From: Temnothorax longispinosus
Lineage: Eukaryota > Arthropoda > Insecta > Hymenoptera > Formicidae
Reading direction: 5' to 3'
NCBI RefSeq assembly: GCF_030848805.1
Contig: NC_092365.1
Coordinates: 21,161,395-21,225,394, forward strand
Length of the DNA stretch: 64,000 nt
The position numbers were made by a program, and so were the translations under genes. Positions 25,567 through 35,920 of this stretch are shown in pieces. Within the stretch, counting starts at the first letter, position 1, and the number at the start of each line of letters is the position of its first letter. The notes beneath the pieces were generated by a model. The model was not told where the DNA came from. It worked only from the letters and a program-made list of their open reading frames with translations, and searched no databases.

Positions 25567-27670
25567 TTAAGACATCTGACTTTCTAGGCAAGGTACGTAC
25601 ATCGTTTCCTTAAGGCACCGGTCAACATTTTGACAGCACTTTGATGCTGTTTCTAAGAAAACTTTCCAAGCTTCGTCTTTCGGAGCTCTCGGTAGCCTTT
25701 CGTAGATATCATTGTACAGTTCGTCCAGTTCTTCGTCGTTTAAATCGAGACCGTCGTTTAAGGCCTGCCGAACATTATATGTCAGTCTGATTTTTTTCCT
25801 GTTGCCTTTATATCCAGATTTATCATTAATTCCGTTTGATTAAATCTGCTATTTTTCATTTTCGAGTTAATTGATTGTTTACTAACATATTTCTGCGTTA
25901 GCATTAATTGTTAGTTACATTACACGATGTTGTTAAAATTATTCAGCTAAAATTAGAACGTGTTTCGATACAATCCGTATTTGTCCTGTTTTGTTGTGAG
26001 TCAGTCGAAAGAAGGAGGCACACTACATCGTCGGAGGAATTTGCATATAGCGCAGTTACAGTTGTGTACATACATGTTAATCACACAGGTAGTGCGGAAC
26101 GGTGCGTTAGAACATTTTTATTGTTACGCTGTTTGTATCGTCGTTGGGTCACCGATGTTTATCATCGCCGTTCTCTTGCACAAATTACAGCGAGATGAAT
26201 CACACGATTGTGAAGCGTTTTAGTCCATAGACGTACAACGGCTTGACGGATTGCAATATTGATCTTGATGAACCGACTAGCTTCTGTTTCCCATATAACA
26301 GAATGGATCCCAGAGGTGATTGGCTTACCGGAGCGCGGACGGGTACGACACCCCTGCCGAGCGGATAAGGAGGCGCGAAATAATATTCTCTCGGCCAACC
26401 GAGAGTAGATCCTAATAAACTCGGCCTAGGGTCTGAGTATTCTGTCCCGGACGTGGCGTACACCCGGGCTCGGGCAGCGCCGTTTATAGCTTCCGCGACA
26501 ATCGGCAAGGTGATACCGCTGATTTGTCCGGCCGATAGCTGCCTTTTCTGTGGAACGCCGTGCGTTGCTGAATCTTTCATCTTTGAATAGTCTGAAGGAA
26601 AACGGAATTATGAATCGAGCGTTAAGGACGTTCTCTCGTCCTTATACTAGAGAAAATCGATTTTCTTAGGATTTTCTTGAAACTGTGAATATACGTTAAT
26701 TTAGGTGTGCTTTATGTGTGGTATAAATTTCAGTACCTCTTCCGGGATAAAAAATCAAGATACTGAGCCTCAAAGTTTCAACTTTTACTAATGAAAAGGT
26801 TTTCCAGGCCAAACGGTAAGAGATACGAGGTTGGCCAAGAGGACCAAAGTTGCTTTTCTCGTCGAGTTCTATAAGGAAAAAATGCCAAAACTAAAAAAAA
26901 TTAAATTTTAAATTTTTTTTTTAAACTTTGAGGCTCAGTATCTTCATTTTTTATCCCGGAAGAGGTACTGAAATTTATACCACGCATAAAGCACACCTAA
27001 ATTAACGTATATTCACAGTTTCAAGAAAATCCTAAGAAAATCGATTTTCTCTAGTATAAGGACGAGAGAACGTCCTTAATAGAATTCGGACCGCGATCGA
27101 GACGCCGGCGCCGGCGCCTCTTCTCGCGGATAATCTTTCTGACAAGATTTTTATTGCGCGAGGTCATGAAGGCGCGTCGCGACATACCGCACTTGACATC
27201 GTGCAATCTCTTCGGCAATGCCTTATTAAGTGACTTAATGAATTCTTGATAATAATATAATTTCAACAAACAACTACTACTCATTCGCAAAATAGTAAAT
27301 TAGTCTAAAGTCTAAACTAGAACAACGGGGGGAAACATCTTACCTCCGTATTTGTTTTAATAAATATTGTTTTATACTTTATTTACAGTATTTAAGTACA
27401 AAGTTCGTATTAGGAAAAGGAAATATTTTAAAATCTTATTCGCTCACCGGGCCCTTCCTGTCTCTTCGCTTCGTACTTCTCATCATACTTCTGCATATCA
27501 AACCTCTCCAGGCCTCTCTTGGCTCTCTCAGCACCGAGTCTACACTTCTTCACCTGCACGTCCATCACGACCGACTTGCACTGCTTACTGGCCCATGAGA
27601 TCTCACATGTTACCGTCAATATCGCCAAAATCAGCGCGATCCTGTGTGCGCAAGACTGATGGAGACGCAT
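25567..27670 (-). CDS. Insulin-superfamily peptide precursor, probable gonadulin (dilp8-like), complete
   Basis: Minus-strand exons 27448-27670, 26329-26591 and 25567-25764 join in phase (phase 1, then 0) to give 227 residues. A signal peptide covers about 1-27, and the first exon starts at its ATG. The B-chain has Cys31-x11-Cys43 (CKSVVMDVQVKKC), the exact insulin B spacing. A long connecting region of roughly 140 residues follows with basic cleavage sites (KRQ near 70, KRQLS near 90, LPR at 186-188). The A-chain has Cys205-Cys206-x5-Cys212-x8-Cys221. The phase-1 intron in the connecting region is typical of insulin genes. Insulin A-chains normally have x3 between the second and third cysteines, so this is not a standard insulin or relaxin. 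Its position beside aIGF favours gonadulin, a gonad-expressed hormone thought to act on LGR3-type receptors; that assignment is inference. Intron 1 carries a TTAA-flanked inverted-repeat element. Confidence 0.85.
26626..27075. mobile_element. TTAA-flanked inverted-repeat element (piggyBac-like MITE)
   Basis: The element begins GGACGTTCTCTCGTCC and ends with the reverse complement. Arms of about 150 bp (26626-26785 and 26926-27075) are nearly identical in inverted orientation. TTAA occurs directly on both sides (26622-26625 and 27076-27079), the target-site duplication made by piggyBac-type transposases. There is no transposase ORF. It lies in intron 1 of the gonadulin-like gene, ending 31 bp before exon 2. 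Confidence 0.8.
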
Positions 27671-30600
27671 CTTCTTTTACAATTAATCGTTTCGATCGAC
27701 GATCGACACAAGACCCGAGCTGTGGTCTGTCGCACTTTTAATAATGTTCTTATCCAATCGTACGTGTCAAAGACACATCCATGCAATCGTATCTGACGTA
27801 TTTTAGTTCGTCTACAGCACGTGCATTGGCCCGAGTATAAGCACATTCATTGTTATCAAATAATATTATGCTTTTTGCAAGAAAAATGCATGAAAAATTT
27901 GTTTGAAGATTAAGTGAAATATGTGCACGGCGCATAGTATATTATTTGCTAATTGCAATTTAACATGGGTCTTTCTGCGACTCTATTATTAGTATGGTCA
28001 TGCAATAATCTCGTGCGTGTAATAAACGGTCTTACCTCATTGTTGCGTGGGCATCAATTGATACGAGCGTACGATGAAACGCTTTGCATGACGTTGAAAT
28101 TGCATATTCTTACGCGTTGAAAATTATCTGCGAGACTCGCTGAATGGCGCGTGCTTGCAAAGGCATGCAACCATTTCCAGCTGTCCTAAACATTTGATGA
28201 TGAAAGGCAGCAGGAATGTCTGCTTTCGCACAATTTTGTCACTTTTGCAATCACGTTATTTCATTACGAATTGCACTTGAAAGCATTTGTATTTTTTTAT
28301 GAAGAATTCTTTTCAGATCTATCTATAGGTATAATATATTGTTTATAATAAATCAAAGTGCTTAAAGTACCTGTTGCAAAGTGCACGATGACAAGCTCTG
28401 ATGTGATCTGATAACATTAATATCTTAATGTTGAGGACATCTGAATAAAACTTATCGCGACACGTGCGAGGAAAGAATAACATGATAATCGTGGTGTCAA
28501 ACTTTCATCCAACTTCGAGCATCACCAGTATGTCACGCATTTAAAAAGTTACGTTTAATTAATATATATACGGCGTCGCGAATTTTTTAACACATAAAGT
28601 TGCATATCAAGCAATTAAAGAATCCCACACAATTCTTCTGAGAAAAACGTTTTCGGTCAATTACTTTGAATTCATGATATGTATAAATAAAAGAAAAAAA
28701 ACAATAAAGTTTTGATTTTTGGAATTAAAATGCTTAAAATTATGATTTGTTTTACTTTATTTCTAATTATATTTTAATAGAAAATTCTTGAAAACTGGGA
28801 AAATTCGTGGACATTAAAAAAATTCTTGGAATTTTAGATAGTGCAACTATCCTATATCATTATGTTTTCATAACGCATCAATGCCTTATAAATTAATACA
28901 TTATAAAAATGTAACGCATCGATAAAATGCATCATCTGTATTTGTGCGACATCGAGAATGCAGCCAAGAAAAATGATAATGATTTGAATCTGTAGAAAAT
29001 TAGAAAAAAACTCCGTGCAACAGCTATAAGAAAGATAGCAATGCGAAAACAATAATGACTGCGAGAAATCGAAACACGGAGCGACATAAAATGAAGAGAA
29101 AACCGAAACTTTGGGAATGCCACCCAAGGGCATACTATTATCTACTTTAGGAAATATTAATTTAATAAATTTTTATAAATTAAAGGGCTACCATATATCA
29201 AATTATCTTATCGGGAAATTTTTTAAAATGATTCTTAAAAGAATTATACCGGGCATATGGTAAATTATCTGGAGCGTCGCTGCGCACACGCTACACACAC
29301 GCACACCGACGCGTCGCGACGCCTACCTGGGTCCCTCACTTTCTTTCTTATTTAATTATTATGCAGGTGATCTTATGAGTTTATCCTTAACAACAAAATG
29401 ACAATTAGTTTAAATGCAACTTCGGGCATCGCGCGCTAATGATTTTATAGGCGATTGCTGAAGAATTCTTTGACGTTACCTCGGCACCTCGTTTGCTTCG
29501 ATTCTAACCCGACGACGAAAAGCGCGCTTGTGTATAAAAGCCCTTTTTCCAAATTATCTTAGATAGCAATTTGAACGAGCAGAAAAGCATGAACCATTAA
29601 TTTTCCGTTATTCATTAAGGAGTAAGGTAATTATTCCAGACTACACGCGTAATCAAATAGTGTATTCTTAAAAACGTCTTTTTTAAGACGTTATTCAGAC
29701 TTTATAAAAAAAAGTCTTAATCTAATGATTATTATCAGGAGCATCGATTATGCATGTTACTTTAACAATATTTTTGTCATTAATTTATAAGCAAAAGTAA
29801 AAACATACGATAGAAGTTGTGTGCTAACTAATTTTCAATTTTTTAATAATGACAATTGAGATTTATACCATATTTCTATTTATTACTTGCTTTAAAATAT
29901 TTTTCTATAATTTATGGAACAATTTCTGAAATTTATGAAATAATTTTACAGTAAAATTTAATTACTTGATATATTATACCTAAATTCTTTTCAACTGCAA
30001 AATACATGTAACATTTTGATATAATTATAAAATTTAGCGTGTTTAGAAAGAATGCATTTAAGAGTTATGTAATAATAATAAATATCATAGCAAGTGCATT
30101 TTTTCATAAGTAGATAGAATATTTAAAGAGGTTTTGACGTTCCGCTGCGGGGCAGGCAACGCGGCAGGGGGAAAGCATATAGGTTAGATTTTCGTTGCGT
30201 GAAATAAACGAATTTTAGCAAATAAATATGTAGAATGCATTCAATTGCTATTTCTTAAGGTTTAAAAAGAGTTGTTTGTACATTTGAAATCCAAATACGT
30301 TATAATTATACATGCACAAAATTATAATTCAAATTGTTGGATAGATAGTAAATTCTAATGAATAAGCTTAATGTGACTTTCTTGCGCTATAGATCAATTA
30401 AAATTTTTTATTGCTTTAATATTATATTTTCTTTTATAATTACAAGGTTTGTTTACGTAAATATTATTACTTCCGATATTGAGTTATGTATACATATATA
30501 GATATTAGATACTGCTAAAGGATTCATTATTTTCATATTTTTGTATTTATGATAGTGTTTTTATATCTTCAATGCCGTCATTTTTCTCTGACAGACTGAT

Positions 30601-31760
30601 AGGCATAGTGCAATGATAAGAATAATTTGTGATAAAAAAATGATGATACAAATTATGATGATGTATGTCAATGTACGTACAGTGTTATATACATAACTGG
30701 TATTCCGATGAAGGCCGATGAAGAAATACATACAATGCCTGCAGTGTCACAATACGTCAACCACAACGCAATTTGTATTTAGTGTCTAAAGATATCGAGT
30801 TTTTGCAGAATAGTATTTTTTCATATTGGGTAAGGTCAACTCATGAGCAGTTACAAGAAGAATACGTGTTTTTTTTATTTTGATCACTACATAAGATGCC
30901 CATAGTTTCTCAAAATCGGGAGGGAGAGGGGAGGGAACACTTAGGTATGTTTTTTTATTAGTCTCACAAAATGCACGAAATTGAAAGTATTTTTTTCTAT
31001 CTAAAGGAGAGATATAATTCATTAATTATATATTAACAATTTTTTCAATCGTGCTAGTTTTGCGTTACATGTTGCTCAGCATTGTAATAATACATGATTA
31101 ATTAATAATAACTGTCATATAATTCATCGATAAAGTTACAGACCTATCTGATATAAAAATAGTGAATTTTTGCGTTATTATGTGCCTTTCGAATGTTTTT
31201 GTTAATTTCACGATGATAAGGTTTTATCATCCTTGAAAACGTTATGACTCTTATTTTTTGTGATGTCGTTATTACATCTCGTCGTTATTACGAAATTACA
31301 ACTCAATTCAGAAGATTCAAAAGGCGAGCGCACAAACATGATATATAGATATAATTTCTAATTGTCTATATATAATTGTCTAATTATAAATAATTATTAG
31401 AGATGCGGTATATTTTTTTCTATCTTATCTGTTATTAGATAACAGTCAAGAAATAGACCACCAACAGATACATAAAAGTAACATAAAGATAGAGAAACTT
31501 CGGAAAAATATCTCACTTGAACTTGCCTTACGAAAGACATAAATCGATAAGGCACGTGGTCTCTTGACATGGTTACAGTCTAGCGAATACCAAACAATTA
31601 GGCATGAATCCCTAAAGAGTTAAAAAGAGGATGCCTCGACGCGATAAAATGATGACGTTATTATGAAATAACGGCGATGTCAACAGATCTTCGATACCGC
31701 TCTTGTGCGCGGATATCCATCAGGATATAGACTAATTATATAAATAGACTAATTATATAA
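27671..31760. other. Gene-poor AT-rich interval upstream of the gonadulin-like gene
   Basis: The part nearest 27671 presumably holds the promoter of the minus-strand hormone gene; ATTAAAAG on the minus strand near 27740 is a weak TATA candidate. A plus-strand GTATAAAAG occurs near 29531 without a convincing gene after it. A short GC-rich patch lies at 29270-29335. Nothing else was recognised. Confidence 0.4.
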
Positions 31761-31860
31761 AATAATCAAAAACTTATCAAAATTAGTGATGTCACCCTAG
31801 TGATAAATATCACCAAACTTCCATGACCATAACTGGCAAATTTATTAATAATAAAACACA

Positions 31861-31891
31861 ACGTTTTGGTCCAAATTCGGACCCTCTTCAG
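31861..31891 (-). ncRNA. Hammerhead-like motif (degenerate)
   Basis: On the minus strand CTGAAGA (31885-31891) is followed by a GGTCC/GGACC stem around a 7-nt loop and then AAAAC. This follows the hammerhead order CUGANGA, stem II, GAAA, except that the first G of GAAA is A. Stems I and III are not evident. Such motifs are known in Penelope-like retroelements. Probably a non-functional relic. Confidence 0.25.
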
Positions 31892-32138
31892 GTGAATAAA
31901 ACTCTTACAAAACCATTCGACAGGCAATTCATGACACTGTACCCGCAAGTCAGAAACTGAAGACTAGGCAGAGAAAGAATTTTGTTTTTACATTGCGATC
32001 GCTTAAATAACAAAAAAATATAAAATTAGAATATCTAAGTGACTTACATGATTTGTGCGTTGTCAGTGAAATATGGTATAATAATGTCAGTGTTGGTAAA
32101 ATATAGTGTAAAAAATAATAAGATATAAAGTCGAAATA

Positions 32139-32520
32139 TTATAAAATTAAATATGTATAGAGCGTGTTAGGAAGGGGTGTGTAAAGCAATTGTACAAAGG
32201 AATCAAAAGCACATGTATTCCTTACACATATATACTTATTTTTAAATTTGATGCTTTCACATAAATTGCCATTTTTTAACAGTGGTATGTCTACTTTATG
32301 TGATTGTACAAAATCCCAGTGTGGAAAAGGATCCATAAGTTGGACGTTTTGGTTTCTTTTTATTAGGTTTTCCGCCCCAATTTTCGCCAATGTTGAGCGG
32401 ATTATTTTCTGAGATCAGTTCTAAATCAGATTTGTTCATATTTTCTTCTAAGCTTTTATTTTTTATTACTGTATTTATGTTTGTTTTCTTCAGATATATT
32501 ATTTATATTTTCCACATTGA
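32139..32520 (-). pseudogene. Decayed transposable-element ORF fragment
   Basis: Two overlapping minus-strand frames appear to be one broken protein. Upstream, a Lys/Asn-rich segment includes ELISENNPLNIGENWGGK. Downstream, in another frame, come MDPFPHWDFVQSHKVDIPL and YICVRNTCAFDSFVQLL. The NTCAFDS motif resembles segments I associate with repeated insect TE proteins, but I cannot name the family. The reading frame shifts near 32330 and no start or stop is credible. Hammerhead-like motifs and an inverted repeat on either side support a mobile-element origin. Confidence 0.4.
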
Positions 32521-32684
32521 GATTTTGTATATTATCGCTAATATTGTCTTTACTCAACGATTTCTGTATATAAAGATTATGTTTCTTTTACAGTGGAAAT
32601 ATGTCCACTGTGTTCGTGTTTCCGAGATCGCACAACTTGACATCTCTCTAAGGAAGGAGTCTCCCGCTTCAGGTCGAGCAGGAA

Positions 32685-32820
32685 TCCCTTATAGAAATTT
32701 AATACTGTAAGTGATTTTTTGGCTAGTGATTAAAAGCATTATTAACAGTGCTTTTAATAGTACTTTTAAGTGATTAATTACTAGCCAAAATATCACTTAC
32801 AGTATTAAATTTCTAAGGGA
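32685..32820. repeat. Inverted repeat next to the TE relic
   Basis: The left arm (about 32685-32732, containing ATTTAATACTGTAAGTGAT) and right arm (about 32774-32820, with its complement) fold around a loop that itself contains a smaller palindrome (TAAAAGCA/TGCTTTTA). Confidence 0.7.
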
Positions 32821-32843
32821 TGTATTACCGTTTTTATTAAACA

Positions 32844-32873
32844 CTGAAGATGGCTCAAAAGAAGAGCCGAAAC
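32844..32873 (+). ncRNA. Hammerhead-like ribozyme core motif
   Basis: CTGAAGA (32844-32850) is followed by a 5-bp stem GGCTC/GAGCC closed by AAAAGAA, and then GAAAC (32869-32873). This fits the conserved hammerhead core CUGANGA, stem II, GAAA. A short stem III plus the UH cleavage site could not be identified, so activity is doubtful. The location beside a TE relic suits ribozyme-bearing Penelope-like elements. Confidence 0.35.
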
Positions 32874-33967
32874 ATTTGTTATTTTTGAAATACATATATC
32901 TTTTTTATTTGCGCACCTCTTACCGTGCTTGACTCGCATCGCCATTTTAATCATATAAAGATAATAGTGCCCTATTCTAATTGCTCCGCCACTAAAAGTA
33001 TGTTTTCTTGAATGTGCGGATTTTTCTGTCATAAATATATAATATAGCTGGCCAGTTTTTTCACGGATATTTCCGTCATTGGATAGACAAGGGGTTAATA
33101 TATCATATATGTATAAAGTCTGTCCCTCCGATTATCCCTGCTCGATGACCTTCGTACTTATGTAATAGTAACATTCGCGAGCAGTACCTACTCACTATAC
33201 ATACATACTTACACATACTCTTACATTGACTCAATCCTATAATCATTTTTTTATCGTTATTAATATCTTCTATGTTATTTTTATTAATATTAATGTATAT
33301 ATTATTCATGCATAATCTGCTGATAAAATTTATGTAATGCTCCTTATGTCGTTCAAAATTGCACGAGGGTCCACTCTAATGGTTATAATAAGAAGTTCCT
33401 TGATGTATAATAAATAAAGGATCAATGAAAGCATTGCTTGCATGCTTGTAGAAAATGTCATGGTGTTCTTTTATTAGGATGTTGATTCATATATCTGAAA
33501 CCTTGTACGATACATTTAACTCGCAGTATGCGCGTTTACCTGCGAGAAAGTATTTGTACAATATTTTTTCAAATCCCACTTTATTATTTCTTGAAACGAA
33601 AAAAAGGACTTCAATAATAAAATATATTGAATGTTTAATAATATTCAATTGTATTTTATATTGTATCTCGCAATATTTTATGTATTTTAATTGCTTTATA
33701 AAATAAGTTGCATGAAAAATAACAAATAATAAAAACCATATGTGCAAAGAAAAAAGGACTGCCGATTCACTATCTATAAATTAATGCATTTTATCAATAC
33801 CTATTTAATTGTTTTCCAGTTTCTCTATAAAATAAAATTTAGCAACTTTTATTTTCAATATTGAAAAATTGCTGAGAAGAAATTTTTAATTCAAATTTTT
33901 AACAATTGGAAGATATAATTGTAAACTTTTATTACTCATGAATCCGGTACTTAAAAAGTATTAATAT
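32874..33967. other. AT-rich intergenic, nothing recognised
   Basis: Open frames are short, low-complexity and without family resemblance. Confidence 0.45.
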
Positions 33968-34398
33968 CATCAATTGAAGAGTACAGGAGAAAAATGATCA
34001 ATGTCCATATATATTGGACTCTGATGGTTCTTCTCCACAAGCGCGTGGACTTAGAACTATGATCGTTTTTCTCCAGCATGGTATATCTTTTGGCCTTATT
34101 TCCAATGAATTATAACTGGGTACCTATTCTTGAAATGATTTGTTATGAAACGAATATGTTTATGAACGAAAAGGTGCGTAACTCTGGGTTCCCATTGACG
34201 CTCAATTAGGAAATCCCCACTTTTTCGTTCATAAACGTATTCGTTTCATAACAAATGATTTCAAGAATAGGTACCCTGTTCTTGATCAAACAGAATTATA
34301 AAAGTTATTTAAAAATGCATAAGATAACATGATCAGATCAATTTCGACAAAAAGTGGGCTTTGATCGTTTTTTCCCTGTACCCTTCAATTGTCAATGT
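33968..34398. mobile_element. Nested fold-back element
   Basis: Inner arms at about 34118-34173 and 34222-34275 are nearly perfect reverse complements (GGGTACCTATTCTTGAAAT at the ends). Imperfect outer arms at about 33968-34000 and 34365-34398 share ATTGAAG-GTACAGG sequence. There is no coding capacity. Confidence 0.6.
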
Positions 34399-35920
34399 TT
34401 TCAACTCAATTAATTGCCGATTAGTTAAACATCTGATTAATTATAGTAATTTGAGTAATAAATTCACGATTATTATTATATTATATATTAGATGCTTTAT
34501 AAAAATAAATATATATATATTTTTGTTATATTTTACATGTATTGCCGCTAAATTTATAGATTAGTGAAAAAGTGATTAAATTTAAGAATTACTACTTTGA
34601 CGAAAAATCTTTTTTACGACCCAAAATACACAAAATATGAAAATTTTTAAAGAATCGGAGATGGTGATGCCGCGTTATACTGCAGATTTATCAAAAATGT
34701 CTAATATTCTTTTTGCTTCTTCATAGAGGAAGCTTTGTGATGGTAAAAAAAAATTTTTTCGAGATTTTGATGGAAATAAATTTAGAATGTTCTAAAATGT
34801 CGAAAAATCAACTAATTAAGATTTGGTTAATTAGTTCTGAAGTTACAGACGTTTGAAATTTCGGAGATTTTGATCGCGTATAAAGCTAAGTCTAATCAAC
34901 CGAATTTAAAAGAATTATATATAAAATAGGGGTAGAAAAGACTGAAAAATGTAATAAAATTAGAAATAGATCGATATCTCCAAATTTGCGGAAGTTAAAG
35001 CTTCCTCTATGAGGAAGCCAAGTGCAAATTTCTAATTTGCACAATTTTTTTGCATTTCCTCGATATATTTTTTAATATGGTATTACCAATCTGTTTTATA
35101 TAATAATATATAATGAATAAATAAAAAGTGAAATAATATATTTCATATATTATTACTTGGCACTGCTTAACGTGAGACAGTGCCGTGTCTCTTGATACCG
35201 TTTTTATACCACTGTTCGTCAAATTTTAAATACGAGAAACGAATCCTATCGAAGGCCATTTATTTTTGTCTAATATACTCTTTTTATATTGTACGTAAAA
35301 AATATTTTTTGTACTTTTAAATATTTCATATTTTTTATTTTATTATAAACAATGAATAAAATAATAAGATATATAAAATTATGATGCATAATGATGAGTC
35401 TCTTTTTTCAATTCATATATAGACATTTTTAATTAATGACCTCAAACAAAATGCAATTTCGGCAATACCAAACATCATACATAGCCGAGAGAGACTTTTT
35501 GGTTCTCTTCCGTTAGATTCACGATTTTTTGGTTTTTAAAGTGAAACTTAATTTTTAGGCACGGTAGTGTTCTTTCATATAGGAAACTAGCGACATCTCG
35601 CGCTTTCTGATCGCGGTTTGATACGTATGAGTTATGACACGTATACCGTTTCCCTCTGCATCTAGATGTACCTAAATGTCAGTAAACTTTGACAGGCCGA
35701 TTATTTGCGTGTATTTTTCTCAGCCCTAATTTTAGGTATGTGTCTAATCGCTCGAAATTCTTCTCGTACCAGACGTTGGTTTGTAGCATCGCTGATACGC
35801 GCAATGTGCTAGGATGCCTCACATAACCTCATTAATCGCTCATCCGCTTTTTCTTCGTCTTCCTTTCGCAGGTTGTAAGGAAACTTTTTTCTTAGTGCGG
35901 GGTCACAAGCAGCTGAAAAA
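34399..35920. other. Intergenic upstream of beta-COP
   Basis: AT-rich to about 35550, then more balanced sequence leading into the beta-COP 5' UTR. CTTTCGCAG at 35863-35871 resembles a 3' splice site, so the 5' UTR may be spliced just upstream of the ATG. No other coding signal was seen. Confidence 0.4.

Noticed and set aside
27051..27290. Arg-rich minus-strand frame inside intron 1 of the gonadulin-like gene
   Set aside because: It runs into the TTAA-flanked element, and exons 1 and 2 already join in the correct phase without it.
20828..27670. A third insulin-family gene (relaxin/dilp7) completing the ancestral triplet
   Set aside because: I looked through the flanking intergenic DNA for C-x11-C and CC-x3-C-x8-C exons and found none; it may lie elsewhere or be lost.
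29525..29600. GTATAAAAG TATA-like box followed by an ATG
   Set aside because: The ATG is followed by a stop after three codons and no splice-supported exon was found.
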